DNA of 64,000 nt from JBLXBZ01 sp048265185 (GCA_048265185.1 JBLXBZ010000003.1:521222-585221); one strand, 5' to 3'; positions 25,391-35,065 are shown, counted from the stretch's first letter. Program-made: numbers and translations. The notes: a model not told the origin generated them from the letters alone.

Positions 25391-25792
25391 TTACACGGCC
25401 GCTTTCGCGCAGAGGTCTCGCCATTCCTGACTGTCGGCGCCCACTACGCATCGACCGTTTTCTCGCAGGTTCAGACGCATGCGGCATCTTTTGACTTGGT
25501 CATCGAATTCATGCTGTGGGATGGTCCTGATCAGTTTCAGAAGCGTCTGGTTGAACGCGTCGCTTTCTTTTCGGAGAGTGTAGAAGACCCACTTGCCGTC
25601 TTTCTCAGGACGCACGAGGCCTGCTTTTTGCAAGATTTTCAGATTTCGCGAAACATTGTAATGTGTCTCGCCAAGCACATCCATCGCTTCGGCGACGCAT
25701 ATGCGTTCGTCAATTTGCGCAAGCAGCCAGAACAGACGCAAGCGATTGGCGTCGGCAATGGCTTTCAAGGCTTCTACGTACTGCGCGTCCAT
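25391..25792 (-). CDS. ArsR/SmtB family transcriptional regulator
   Basis: Winged-helix repressor, likely of the permease genes upstream of it on the same strand. The 133-residue product has YVEALKAIADANRLRLFWLL, VAEAMDVLGETHYNVSRNLK (recognition helix) and ILQKAGLVRPEKDGKWVFYT (wing), the usual ArsR fold. Cys is present at ERICVAEAM in the alpha-3 region and at about residue 104 and beyond (RCRMRL, GRCVVG, LCAK), so thiol or metalloid sensing is possible. The effector is not known. Confidence 0.85.
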   Translation of the reverse strand: MDAQYVEALKAIADANRLRLFWLLAQIDERICVAEAMDVLGETHYNVSRNLKILQKAGLVRPEKDGKWVFYTLRKESDAFNQTLLKLIRTIPQHEFDDQVKRCRMRLNLRENGRCVVGADSQEWRDLCAKAAV

Positions 25793-25862
25793 GGGGCTTC
25801 TCTCAGGAGGATTTCACTGGAATATTAGACAGACGCCGCCAGCTCAGCAACTCGGATCAGCT

Positions 25863-26087
25863 CTATTTTTCATCAGGGCCATCGCAGGATTGATCTTTTA
25901 GCAATCCAGCCAGAAACATCAGGATTCCTATCCCCGCGACAATCGCGGAATGCGTTCCGTGGAAGGTGAGTTCGGTTTTGCTCGCGCCAGAAAAATACGC
26001 GATCCAAAACAACGGGCAGCATATCCCCAGAAGCGTCACACAGGCGCCTGACCTGCATGAGGCGGGCATCCGTCGTTCTGCGATCAT
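25863..26087 (-). CDS. Small membrane protein of unknown function
   Basis: Not recognised. The 74-residue product has two predicted membrane helices (VTLLGICCPLFWIAYFSG and SAIVAGIGILMFLAGLL) and three Cys in the first part (GACVTLLGICCPL). It lies between the permease and arsR genes with short gaps, all on the minus strand, so it may belong to that unit. The frame is open to 26156; ATG 26087 is preferred since the residues beyond are unlike a membrane-protein N-terminus. It could be a mercury or metalloid handling accessory. Confidence 0.5.
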   Translation of the reverse strand: MIAERRMPASCRSGACVTLLGICCPLFWIAYFSGASKTELTFHGTHSAIVAGIGILMFLAGLLKDQSCDGPDEK

Positions 26088-26255
26088 TTTTCGTCCAGCC
26101 CGCAAGATGTGCGTATATGGGCATAAATCGATTATTTTATTAATGAAATTAGGCATTTATGTTTCCGCCCTCGATAAATTTTTTAGCGTTACTCCATACG
26201 TCGGAAGCTCTGTGCGAAACTTCCGCCGTATGAAATTCATCAGCGCGTTTTTCAG

Positions 26256-27218
26256 TCAGGCGATAACAAGGAAAATCCCTCCGCCCGTCATGGCCAGAAC
26301 AAGGACCGTGAACACAAACGCCACGACGGCTTTGGGTTTGAGAACGGAAGAGATTATCGCGATCTCCGGCAAGCTGGCGCCGGTGCCGCCGATCAGTAGC
26401 GACATGGCCGCGCCCATGCTCATCCCTTTGGCGATCAGCACTTGCAGCAGGGGAAGGGCCATTTCGATTCGAAGATAGAGCGGAACGCCGATGACCGCAG
26501 CCACGGGAACGGCGTACCAGCTGTCGCCCCCCACGTATTTCTCCACCACTTCCGCAGGAAGAAAGGCGGCTGATAAGGCGCTGATGACGGCGCCGATCAG
26601 AACGTAAGGGGCGATACGCTTGAATAGCGCCCAGGCGAATGGCATTGACGCGCGCAGTCGATCACGATGAGCCGCGCCAGATCTGTCAGGATTTCGAACG
26701 CCACAGGCTGCCGCTGGCGCCGGGGCCGCACCGCACGCAGCGCTCTGATCGCCTCCGCAATTGACGTCTGGCGCGGAAACGCCCCGCCGAACTTCATGCC
26801 TCAGCGGAGTGAAGCTGATGACGTAACCGGCGAGAATAGCGCCGCCAAGCGTTAGGGCGAGATAGATCGCCGTGGCTTTGAGGCCGAATGTGGCGAGGAG
26901 CAATCCTATAACGACGAAATTGCATAACGGCGCGGAAATCAAAAAGCCGAAAATAGTCCCCATAGAGGCGCCAACCTCGACCATCCCCATGACCACAGGC
27001 ACCATAGACGCGCTGCAAAATGGCGTCAGCGTGCCCAAAAGCGCCCCCATTAAAGGGCCCCGGCTTTCGTGTTTGGCAAGCTTTTTCTGAAGTTTGTCCT
27101 GCGGAATGTATTCTCTGACGATTCCAGTAATTATTGAGACGACCGCGATGATCAGCATCAAGGCTCCTCCAACGTGGAGGAACTCATTAATTGCTATCGT
27201 CCAAGGGGGTTGCTGCAT
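26256..27218 (-). CDS. Permease of the ArsP/YraQ (DUF318) family
   Basis: Members of this family include ArsP, an efflux permease for trivalent organoarsenicals. The 320-residue product has four or so N-terminal helices with the signature LGTLTPFCSASMVPVVMGMV and FLISAPLCNFVVIGLL, a Cys-containing hydrophilic linker (about residues 165-195, two CG pairs), then a second membrane half with LYLRIEMALPLLQVLIAKGM and GGTGASLPEIAIISSVLKPK. ATG 27218 gives MQQPPWTIAINEFLHVGG. With arsR nearby, metalloid or organoarsenical export is likely but the substrate is inference. Confidence 0.8.
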   Translation of the reverse strand: MQQPPWTIAINEFLHVGGALMLIIAVVSIITGIVREYIPQDKLQKKLAKHESRGPLMGALLGTLTPFCSASMVPVVMGMVEVGASMGTIFGFLISAPLCNFVVIGLLLATFGLKATAIYLALTLGGAILAGYVISFTPLRHEVRRGVSAPDVNCGGDQSAACGAAPAPAAACGVRNPDRSGAAHRDRLRASMPFAWALFKRIAPYVLIGAVISALSAAFLPAEVVEKYVGGDSWYAVPVAAVIGVPLYLRIEMALPLLQVLIAKGMSMGAAMSLLIGGTGASLPEIAIISSVLKPKAVVAFVFTVLVLAMTGGGIFLVIA

Positions 27219-27646
27219 GTCCAACTTCGCTCTCCGTTGTGATGTACGTATGCTTATTAGCGCGTTTGTGCATATGTATATATTGGCGAAGCATCTTTGC
27301 AAGCACGAAGTTCAGGAGGCTGAAATTGAGGGGGGGGGGGAGAGGCCAAATTGCCGATAGCTGGGCTTTGGCTCGTTATGCAGATCTTTCTCGATTTTAT
27401 TTGTCTTTTATCGAAGGTCGCTTATTCGCGCGCCAGAACAAGTCGCGGATTGGTTGCTCCTTCTGGTGTTGCGATCGAGTTTAGGATTCGGCCGTTAGAT
27501 GAATGTATCGACGTGACAGGGTTAATTTATGAATGCGCGCTCAAAGGAGCGCGTTAGCGTCATTATAGGATAATATAACTTTTTAATTGCATAAATTGAG
27601 AGGTATCGTTTTTAGTTGTATTTATATCGCTAATGCCTGGGGGGGG
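27219..27646. other. Gene-free region between permease and cas3, with G tracts
   Basis: No supported gene. It contains a run of 11 G (27330-27340), a 7-bp hairpin CGCGCTC/GAGCGCG (27536-27553), and an 8-G run (27639-27646) that ends at the cas3 ATG. The cas promoter should lie here; I cannot place -10 and -35 boxes with confidence. Confidence 0.45.
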
Positions 27647-29911
27647 ATGGTGGAGGAATATTTTGCTCATTCAGGTTCTAAAGAAGGGCAGGCTGACTGG
27701 CAGCCCTTGAAAGATCATTTAATCCAGGTCGCGGGTCTGGCTGGACGCATGGGCGCGACTCTTGGGCTTGAGCAGGCCTGTTATGCAGCGGGGCTCTTTC
27801 ATGATCTTGGAAAATATAACGTAGCGTTTCAACGACGACTTGCCGGTGAAAACCTTCGCGTTGACCATTCCACCGCTGGTGGAAAAGCTTTGTTGGACTA
27901 TGCCGCTGGGCTCGATAAAGGCGTGGCGGAAATCATTGCCTACGCCATTTTAGGTCACCATGCGGGTTTGCCTGACAGATTGAACGAGACCAATGCCTGT
28001 CTTGATTGGCGGATTGAGAACGCGTCGCCGGTGGATCCCATTTGGAGGCAAGAGTTGGGAGCCCCGCCCGACAATTTGCTTCCGCACGGGTTCCTCGAAA
28101 AATTACCAAAGGGGGACCAACAAAGAAGCGCGTTTGCGTTTGCGCTGTTGGGGCGTATTATTTTTTCATGCTTGGTGGATGCGGATTTTCGCGATACTGA
28201 AAACTTCTATCTCGACCTTGAAGGCCGCAAAGCAGATCGGCATTGGCCGGACCTCGCCGCTGTATTGCCAAAGCTGATAGAACGTTTTGATGCGCATATG
28301 AGCGGCTTTGCCAATAATAATGGCGACGAACTCAATAATTTGAGAGGTGATATCCTCCGTCATATTCGCGCGCAAGCGCCAGAAGCGCCTGGTCTTTTCA
28401 CACTGACAGTGCCGACCGGCGGCGGCAAAACGCTTGCCTCACTCGGCTTTGCGCTTGATCATGCAAAGATCCACGGTCATCGGCGTATCATTTACGCCAT
28501 TCCGTTTACGTCTGTCATTGAACAGACGGCTGAGATTTTTCGCCATGTTCTCGAAAGATCCGGCGACGACATCATCCTCGAACACCACTCTGCGCTGGAT
28601 GAAGAAAAAAGCAAGCAGGACAGACAGCAGCGAGACAAACTGAAGCTCGCCATGGAGGACTGGGCGGCGCCGGTTGTCGTGACAACCAATGTGCAATTGT
28701 TTGAGAGCCTGTTCGCCGCGCGGGCATCGCGTGCGCGTAAGCTGCATAATATTGCCGGGTCAATCATCATACTTGATGAAGCGCAGACCCTGCCGCGGCA
28801 ATTCCTGCTTCCGGTTATGCGCATGCTGGAGGCGTTGGCCGAGCAATATGGCTGTACGATCATCTTGTGCACCGCCACCCAGCCGGCGCTAGCGGCGCAC
28901 AAGGGCTTTTTACAAGGATTGCCGTTAAAGGATCGGGAGCTTGCGCCCGCGCCGCAGGACATGTCCGAAAAGCTCGCGCGCGCGACGATCACGCACGGCG
29001 GAAAAATGGGAAATGAGGATCTGATTACCGCTCTTGGCGCGTCTAAACAGGCGTTGGTGATCGTCAACAGCCGCCGGCATGCGTTGGAACTCTATCGCGC
29101 CGCAAATGATGAGGGACTGGCCGGCCTAACCCACCTGACGACCCGTCAATGTGCGGCGCATCGCAAGGCCATTCTCAATGGCGTGCGGCAAAGACTGAAG
29201 GCGGGTGATGATTGCCGGGTTATCGCAACAAGTCTGATAGAGGCGGGGATTGACGTTGACTTTCCTTGCGTTTTCCGAGCTGAGGCGGGTCTGGATCAGA
29301 TTGTGCAGGCGGCGGGACGATGCAACCGCGAGGGCGGACGCGCGCGTGCTGAGAGTATCGTCACCGTGTTTGATCCGCCTGACTACCCGCCGCCGCGTGA
29401 AATCCAAAGTCTGATTGGTGACATGAAACGGATGATCAATCAGCATGATGATCTTTTGTCTCTGCCCGCCATCGAAGACTATTTTCGCGAAGTCTATTGG
29501 CGGGTGGGCGAGGAAGGGTTGGACGGACAGAAGATCCTTGATTGCTTCAAGTTGAGTGCGGGCGGAACGGATTTCGCTTATCGCACCGCCGCTGAGAAGT
29601 TTCGAATGATTGAAAGCGGTCTGGAGCCGGTGATCATTCCCTTTGATGAAAATGCGCGCCGTGCCATTGACGATCTGGGAATTGAGCAGATTGCCTCTGG
29701 CGCGCTTGCAAGGCGGCTGCAAGGCTACATCGTGCAGGTCCCGCCAAAAGCGCGCGCGCTTCTTCTCGCCAATGGTCATGTGCGTTTTGAGCGACCGGAT
29801 CTGCGCGGCGATCAGTTCGCCGTGCTTCAGACGCAATCGCTCTATGAGGACGATGTGGGGTTGTTGTGGGAGAACGCCGACTACCTAACGGCGGAGAACA
29901 TGATGATTTGA
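27647..29911 (+). CDS. cas3: Type I-C CRISPR-associated Cas3 (HD nuclease and helicase)
   Basis: Unwinds and degrades DNA bound by Cascade. The 754-residue product has an N-terminal HD nuclease (GLFHDLGKYNVAF with H52-D53, DHSTAGG, LGHHAGLPDRL) and a superfamily 2 helicase (Walker A PTGGGKT near 255, DEAQ box IILDEAQTLP near 375, CTATQP, then ATSLIEAGIDVDFP and QAAGRCNREG). Both activities are in one chain, usual for I-C. ATG 27647 gives the family start EYFAHS; an open frame to 27587 has only TTG. Eight G precede it. Confidence 0.96.
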   Translation: MVEEYFAHSGSKEGQADWQPLKDHLIQVAGLAGRMGATLGLEQACYAAGLFHDLGKYNVAFQRRLAGENLRVDHSTAGGKALLDYAAGLDKGVAEIIAYAILGHHAGLPDRLNETNACLDWRIENASPVDPIWRQELGAPPDNLLPHGFLEKLPKGDQQRSAFAFALLGRIIFSCLVDADFRDTENFYLDLEGRKADRHWPDLAAVLPKLIERFDAHMSGFANNNGDELNNLRGDILRHIRAQAPEAPGLFTLTVPTGGGKTLASLGFALDHAKIHGHRRIIYAIPFTSVIEQTAEIFRHVLERSGDDIILEHHSALDEEKSKQDRQQRDKLKLAMEDWAAPVVVTTNVQLFESLFAARASRARKLHNIAGSIIILDEAQTLPRQFLLPVMRMLEALAEQYGCTIILCTATQPALAAHKGFLQGLPLKDRELAPAPQDMSEKLARATITHGGKMGNEDLITALGASKQALVIVNSRRHALELYRAANDEGLAGLTHLTTRQCAAHRKAILNGVRQRLKAGDDCRVIATSLIEAGIDVDFPCVFRAEAGLDQIVQAAGRCNREGGRARAESIVTVFDPPDYPPPREIQSLIGDMKRMINQHDDLLSLPAIEDYFREVYWRVGEEGLDGQKILDCFKLSAGGTDFAYRTAAEKFRMIESGLEPVIIPFDENARRAIDDLGIEQIASGALARRLQGYIVQVPPKARALLLANGHVRFERPDLRGDQFAVLQTQSLYEDDVGLLWENADYLTAENMMI

Positions 29912-29948
29912 GGATTCGAGCGGGACGTGAAATACGCAGGGAGTGGGG

Positions 29949-30617
29949 ATGAGTTACGGTATAAGGCTAAAAGTCTGGGGCGACTATGGTTGTTTCACCC
30001 GGCCTGAGATGAAGGTGGAGCGGGTTTCCTATGATGTGATGACGCCCTCGGCGGCGCGGGGCGTATTAGAGGCGATCCACTGGAAGCCGGCCATTCGCTG
30101 GCAAATTGACGCCATTCACGTGTTGGAGCCGATCCGGTTTCAGTCAATCCGTCGTAATGAAGTTGGTCACAAGGCGCCCGCGAGCAAGATTAAGTCGGCC
30201 ATGAAGCGTGGAGACTTGGAAGGTCTTGGCATTCTTGTCGATGAGGATCGCCAGCAGCGCGCCGCCACCGTTCTGGTCAAACCGGCCTATGTGCTTGAGG
30301 CGCATTTTGAACTGACCGACAAAGCAGGGCCGGATGATAATGAGGCCAAACATCTGGATATCTTCAACCGGCGCGCCCGGCGCGGGCAGTGTTTTAATCA
30401 GCCCTGCCTTGGCGCGCGTGAATTTTCGGCCGCCTTTGAATGGATCTCGCCGGATGCGCCCTTGCCGGAAGCGATCGGCGAAACCCGCGACCTTGGCTTT
30501 ATGCTCTATGATATAGACCATGGCGCCAGGGGCCGGCCGTCTATGTTCTTTCATGCAAGGTTAGAAAATGGCGTGGTGAAAGTGCCGCCGCTTCACTCGC
30601 CGGAGGTGAGGCGATGA
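29949..30617 (+). CDS. cas5c: Type I-C Cas5 (Cas5c/d, crRNA-processing)
   Basis: In type I-C systems, which lack cas6, Cas5c cuts pre-crRNA and stays in Cascade at the crRNA 5' handle. The 222-residue product has IRLKVWGDYGCFTRPEMKVE, SYDVMTPSAARGVLEAIHWK and a C-terminal RKG-type repeat fold region (LGFMLYDIDHGARGRPSMFF). ATG 29949 follows GGGAG; a GTG two codons earlier is weaker. Its TGA overlaps the cas8c ATG by four bases. Confidence 0.95.
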   Translation: MSYGIRLKVWGDYGCFTRPEMKVERVSYDVMTPSAARGVLEAIHWKPAIRWQIDAIHVLEPIRFQSIRRNEVGHKAPASKIKSAMKRGDLEGLGILVDEDRQQRAATVLVKPAYVLEAHFELTDKAGPDDNEAKHLDIFNRRARRGQCFNQPCLGAREFSAAFEWISPDAPLPEAIGETRDLGFMLYDIDHGARGRPSMFFHARLENGVVKVPPLHSPEVRR

Positions 30618-32389
30618 CCATTCTTTCATCTCTCGTGACCGCCTATGACCGGATGTCGGATGCGCCTCCCATCGGTTATTCTTCGGAGAAAATCAGCTTT
30701 GTGATTTCCCTGAATGAAGATGGCGGCGTCGCCAATGTGAGTGACATCAGGCAAGGGGAGGGCAAGAAGCTACGTCCACGTTTGATGCTGGCGCCACAAC
30801 CGGTCAAGCGGACAGCGGGTATTGCGCCTAACTTCCTTTGGGACAAAACTTCCTATGTACTTGGCGTGACGGCTGGGACGGGCAAACGTACGGCCGAAGA
30901 GCACGCAGCTTTTGTAGCGCGGCATATTGAGGATATCGGTGAAACAAGTGACGCCGGATTAATCGCGCTGTTACGTTTTTTGCAAACATGGTCGCCGGAG
31001 CAGTTCATCACTTTGGAATGGCCTGAACTGATGATAGATCAAAACGTGGTCTTTGCTCTGGAAAGCGATCGTCTTCAAGGTATTTACCTCCATGATCGTT
31101 TGGCCGCCAGAACGTTATGGGCGCAACTCTCAATAAGTGAGAGCAAGGGGCGAGAGCGTTGTTTGGTCACGGGCGAACCAAGCACGCCTGCGCGACTGCA
31201 TCCTTCAATTAAAGGAGTATGGGGGGCTCAATCATCCGGCGCAGCATTGGTTTCCTTCAATCTCGATGCCTTTACCTCTTATGGACATACGCAGGGTGAT
31301 AACGCCCCGGTTTCAGAAGTCGCCGCATTTAAATACACCACGGTTTTGAACCGTTTTCTCGAACGCGACAGTGGTCACAGGGTGCAGATCGGCGATGCGT
31401 CGACGGTGTTTTGGGCGGATTCTTCCGACATGAAGCGTGCGCAGAAAGCCGAAAGCCTTTTCACCTTGTTTGTTGATCCGCCAAAGGACGAAGGTGGAAC
31501 GGCGGAGGATGACGTAAGTCAGGCGCGCAAGATTGAAGTGCATTTGAAGCGCATTCGGCAAGGCCAAAGCCTTAATGTAATCGAACCGGAGCTGGCGGAA
31601 GGCGTCCGATTTTACGTACTGGGTCTTTCGCCTAATGCGGCCCGGCTTTCCGTTCGCTTTTTCTTTGCCGATACTTTTGGCGTGCTGACGCGCAACTATC
31701 AGCGCTTTTTGTCCGACATGCGGGTTGAGCCTCCCCCGCGGGGCGGGTTTCCACCGCTCTGGCGCTATCTGCAGGAAACGGCGGTGTTGGGTAAACGCGA
31801 GAATGTGCAGCCTAATCTTGCCGGTGAATGGATGCGCGCCATTCTTACTGGAACCCGCTATCCGCTGACTTTACTGCCGACGGTTCTTACCCGCATTCGG
31901 GCCGATGGTCAGGTGAATGCGCTGCGTGCCGGGATTTTAAAGGCGCTTCTTATTCGTAATTTCAACATGAAGGAGGTTCCGGTGGCGCTTGATCCGGAGA
32001 ACACAAACAGGGGTTATCTTTTGGGGCGGCTTTTCGCCGTCTATGAGGAAATGCAGCGCGCAGCGCTTGGCGGCAAGGTGAATGCAACCATCCGCGACAA
32101 ATTTTATGGCTCTGCGTCGGCTACGCCACGCAAGGTTTTCGCCGCGCTTGAGGGTAATTCGGCTAATCATCTTGCCAAGGTGAGGAAGGCGAATCCCGGC
32201 CGCGAATACAATCTGAAAATGCTGCAAAACGAGATCATGGATCTCATGGAGCCGGATGGCGATCCCTATCCAGCCTCTCTGCCAGCGCAGGATCAGGCCT
32301 TGTTTGGCCTTGGCTATCATCATCAACACAGCACATTTTATAAATCTAAAGCCGGCGCAACCGTCGCACAGGGGGAGACCGAAGAATGA
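30614..32389 (+). CDS. cas8c: Type I-C Cas8c (Csd1), large Cascade subunit
   Basis: Recognises the PAM and helps open target DNA. The 591-residue product matches Csd1: GYSSEKISFVISLNEDGGVA and PNFLWDKTSYVLGV near the N-terminus, CLVTGEPSTPARLHPSIKGV, QSSGAALVSFNLDAFTSYG, SVRFFFADTFGVLTRNYQRF and the C-terminal LGYHHQHSTFY. Length is normal. It overlaps both neighbours by four bases. Confidence 0.96.
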   Translation: MTILSSLVTAYDRMSDAPPIGYSSEKISFVISLNEDGGVANVSDIRQGEGKKLRPRLMLAPQPVKRTAGIAPNFLWDKTSYVLGVTAGTGKRTAEEHAAFVARHIEDIGETSDAGLIALLRFLQTWSPEQFITLEWPELMIDQNVVFALESDRLQGIYLHDRLAARTLWAQLSISESKGRERCLVTGEPSTPARLHPSIKGVWGAQSSGAALVSFNLDAFTSYGHTQGDNAPVSEVAAFKYTTVLNRFLERDSGHRVQIGDASTVFWADSSDMKRAQKAESLFTLFVDPPKDEGGTAEDDVSQARKIEVHLKRIRQGQSLNVIEPELAEGVRFYVLGLSPNAARLSVRFFFADTFGVLTRNYQRFLSDMRVEPPPRGGFPPLWRYLQETAVLGKRENVQPNLAGEWMRAILTGTRYPLTLLPTVLTRIRADGQVNALRAGILKALLIRNFNMKEVPVALDPENTNRGYLLGRLFAVYEEMQRAALGGKVNATIRDKFYGSASATPRKVFAALEGNSANHLAKVRKANPGREYNLKMLQNEIMDLMEPDGDPYPASLPAQDQALFGLGYHHQHSTFYKSKAGATVAQGETEE

Positions 32390-33336
32390 CCGTCCTTGCC
32401 AATCGCTATGACTTCGCCCTGATTTTTGAGGTTAAAAACGGTAATCCGAATGGCGATCCCGACGCCGGAAACCTGCCGCGCCTTGATCCTGAAACCAACA
32501 AAGGTCTCGTCTCCGATGTCAGCCTGAAACGCAAGATCCGTAATTATGTGGACCTTGCCCATCATGGTGAGGACGGGTTTCATATCTATGTCGAAGAAGG
32601 TTCGATTTTGAACGAAAAGCATCGGCAGGCTTACAAGTCGATCTATGAGGGCGACGCCAAAGTCGAAAAAGCGGCGAAGCTGAACCCCAAGGACGATGTG
32701 GAAGCAAAGAAACTGACGGCTTTCATGTGCGCCAATTTCTTTGATGTGCGAACTTTTGGGGCAGTCATGTCCACGGGCGTTAACTGTGGGCAGGTCAAGG
32801 GCCCGGTGCAGATGAGTTTCGCCTCTTCTGTTGAAGCCATCATGCCGCTTGAGATTTCGATTACGCGCATGGCGGCGACCAATGCGGCTGAATTGAAGCA
32901 AAAGACCGAAGGTGATGATACGCCTGAGCGCACCGATAACCGCACCATGGGCCGCAAGCATATCGTGCCCTACGGCCTTTACGTCGCGCATGGTTTCATT
33001 TCCGCCAAATTTGCCGAACGCACCGGGTTTTCCGAAGCTGATCTGAAGCTGCTGTTTGAGGCTTTGCAGAATATGTTTGAGCATGACCGCTCCGCCGCTC
33101 GCGGTGAAATGGCGACGCGCAAGTTGATTGTTTTCAAGCATGAAAACGCGCTTGGCAATGCGCCCGCTCATTTGTTGTTTGATCGAGTGAAGATTGGCCG
33201 AAATATTGGTGGCTCTTTTAAAGAGATTGATGAACGTCTCGATAATTACCCGCCTGCCCGCGCCTTTTCCGATTACATCGTCGAAATAGATCGCGACGAC
33301 TTACCGGAAGGGATCGAAATTCAGGAATTGCTGTGA
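32386..33336 (+). CDS. cas7c: Type I-C Cas7 (Csd2), Cascade backbone
   Basis: Forms the filament that holds the crRNA spacer. The 316-residue product has RYDFALIFEVKNGNPNGDPD and GNLPRLDPETNKGLVSDVSL at the start, then TFGAVMSTGVNCGQVKGPVQ and HIVPYGLYVAHGFISAKFA. All are diagnostic of Csd2. ATG overlaps the cas8c stop. Confidence 0.97.
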   Translation: MTVLANRYDFALIFEVKNGNPNGDPDAGNLPRLDPETNKGLVSDVSLKRKIRNYVDLAHHGEDGFHIYVEEGSILNEKHRQAYKSIYEGDAKVEKAAKLNPKDDVEAKKLTAFMCANFFDVRTFGAVMSTGVNCGQVKGPVQMSFASSVEAIMPLEISITRMAATNAAELKQKTEGDDTPERTDNRTMGRKHIVPYGLYVAHGFISAKFAERTGFSEADLKLLFEALQNMFEHDRSAARGEMATRKLIVFKHENALGNAPAHLLFDRVKIGRNIGGSFKEIDERLDNYPPARAFSDYIVEIDRDDLPEGIEIQELL

Positions 33337-33340
33337 TGTG

Positions 33341-34024
33341 ATGGACCGAGCGCCGCACAATGAGTCCGTGATGCGGGCGGAGGTGGAGTCCATTGCGATC
33401 TCCGCCTTGCAGCACGCCGTTTATTGTTTGCGACAGGCGGCGCTTATTCACCTTGAGCAGGTTTGGGCGGAAAACCGGTTCACGGCGGAAGGCGATGTTC
33501 TTCACGCCGTGGCCGACAAGGGGGGCAAGCGCAAGGCGCGCGGTCTACGCCGCGTCATGGCGTTGCCCGTCGCCTCTGCACGGCTGAATATTTCCGGTAT
33601 TGCCGATATGGTGGAGTTTCAGCGGTTGCCCGATGGTCGGGAGATCGCGTTTCCGGTGGAGTATAAACGCGGTAAAGCGAAACTGCACCGGGCCGATGAG
33701 GTTCAGCTTTGCGCCCAGGCGCTCTGTTTGGAAGAGATGACTGGCCAGGATGTGCCGCAAGGGGCCATATTCTACGGCGAGACCAAGCGCAGGGTTGGCG
33801 TCGCCTTTGATAATGATCTGCGAGCGTTGACCAAGGAGACGATCAGCTCCTTCGCTGATGTCCTTGCATCAGGCGAGACGCCGCCGCCAACGGAGAAACG
33901 GTCACGTTGCCGAGCTTGCTCATTGCTTGATCTTTGTCGTCCGGACGTTGTCTTTCGTCCGGTGCGCGCATGGCGACATAAGCAGGTCTCTATGCTTCTC
34001 TCAGAAGCAGGGGATGGGCAGTGA
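33341..34024 (+). CDS. cas4: Cas4 nuclease of spacer acquisition
   Basis: Fe-S cluster nuclease that, with Cas1-Cas2, picks and trims prespacers with the right PAM. The 227-residue product has one Cys near residue 29 (YCLRQAALIHLEQVWAENRF), RecB-like active-site parts (GIADMVEF, FPVEYKRGKAK, DEVQLCAQAL) and three C-terminal Cys (SRCRACSLLDLCRP), so four Cys ligands in total. The usual YCPRQ motif is YCLRQ here. ATG 33341 or GTG 33338 could start it. It overlaps cas1. Confidence 0.95.
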   Translation: MDRAPHNESVMRAEVESIAISALQHAVYCLRQAALIHLEQVWAENRFTAEGDVLHAVADKGGKRKARGLRRVMALPVASARLNISGIADMVEFQRLPDGREIAFPVEYKRGKAKLHRADEVQLCAQALCLEEMTGQDVPQGAIFYGETKRRVGVAFDNDLRALTKETISSFADVLASGETPPPTEKRSRCRACSLLDLCRPDVVFRPVRAWRHKQVSMLLSEAGDGQ

Positions 34025-35055
34025 AGAAGCTTTTGAACACCTTTTACGCTATGACGGAAGGGGCGTCTTTGACCAAGGACGGTGCGAACCTTGTTGCTTC
34101 GATTGACGGGGAGGAGCGGGGACGCGTTCCTTTGCACATGTTGTCCGGCGTTGTCGTGCGCGGCGCGGTTTATGTGTCTCCGCCCTTGATGGGGGCACTG
34201 GCCGAGGCAGGCGTTGCCTTGACCTTTTTAACGCGTAGCGGCCGGTTTCAGGCGCGCCTTGAAGGGCCGGTCAGTGGCAATGTCTTGTTGCGCCGGGCGC
34301 AGTACCGCGCCGGCGACGCTCCGCTTGAAATCGTGCGTTCTATTGTCATTGGCAAGGTTGTGAACCAGCGGGCGGTTTTAATGCGCAGCTTGCGCGATTA
34401 CGGGGATGAATACGCCTTGGATATTCGCGAGAGGCTGGAAGGGGCGAGGGAGCGGCTGGCCCGTATCGCACGTCGTGCTGAGCTTTCAGACAGTTCAACG
34501 GAGGTTTTGCGTGGATTCGAAGGAGAGGCCGCAAATATTTACTTCTCTGTGTTTGACCATTTACTGCGTTCGCCAGACAATGAAATTTGCTGGCGTGGGC
34601 GCTCGCGCCGGCCGCCGCTGGACCCTGTGAACGCGCTTTTGTCGTTTCTCTATACGCTTCTTGTTCATGATTGTCGCTCTGCTTTGGAAGCCGTTGGTCT
34701 GGACCCTGCTGTGGGTTTTCTGCATCGCGACCGACCGGGCAGGCCGAGCCTTGCTTTAGACTTGATGGAAGAATTACGCCCAATTCTGGCGGACCGGCTG
34801 GCGCTTTCACTGTTCAATCGTCGCCAGTTGCGCGCCTCAGATTTTGAAATCCGCGATGGTGGGGCGGTGCTCATGTCTGATGACGCTCGCCGGACCGTGA
34901 TCACCGCATGGCAGGAGCGCAAGAAGACCGAGCGTACGCACGCATTTCTGGGTGAAAAAGCGCCGCTCGGCCTTGTGGCCTACATACAGGCGCAATTGCT
35001 GGCGCGCCATTTGCGTGGTGAGCTGGATGCCTATCCACCCTGGTTCTGGCGATAA
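34021..35055 (+). CDS. cas1: CRISPR integrase Cas1 (I-C type)
   Basis: Integrates new spacers at the leader end with Cas2. The 344-residue product has LSGVVVRGAVYVSPPLMGAL, GFEGEAANIYFSVFDHLL (catalytic Glu region), DPVNALLSFLYTLLVHDCRS and AVGLDPAVGFLHRDRPGRPS with the His and Asp/Glu residues SLALDLMEELRP, as in active Cas1. GTG start at 34021 overlaps the cas4 stop by four bases. Confidence 0.97.
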   Translation: MKKLLNTFYAMTEGASLTKDGANLVASIDGEERGRVPLHMLSGVVVRGAVYVSPPLMGALAEAGVALTFLTRSGRFQARLEGPVSGNVLLRRAQYRAGDAPLEIVRSIVIGKVVNQRAVLMRSLRDYGDEYALDIRERLEGARERLARIARRAELSDSSTEVLRGFEGEAANIYFSVFDHLLRSPDNEICWRGRSRRPPLDPVNALLSFLYTLLVHDCRSALEAVGLDPAVGFLHRDRPGRPSLALDLMEELRPILADRLALSLFNRRQLRASDFEIRDGGAVLMSDDARRTVITAWQERKKTERTHAFLGEKAPLGLVAYIQAQLLARHLRGELDAYPPWFWR

Positions 35056-35065
35056 GGGATCGGCA

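Noticed and set aside
25286..25828. 180-residue plus-strand frame opposite arsR
   Set aside because: It is antisense to arsR, whose own frame has clear family motifs.
26597..26797. Frameshift in the permease linker region
   Set aside because: The in-frame Cys/Ala-rich linker is typical of this permease family, and the alternate frame is only a shadow.
27094..27557. Small frames across the 11-G run
   Set aside because: No ribosome sites, no family resemblance, and composition not like coding DNA.
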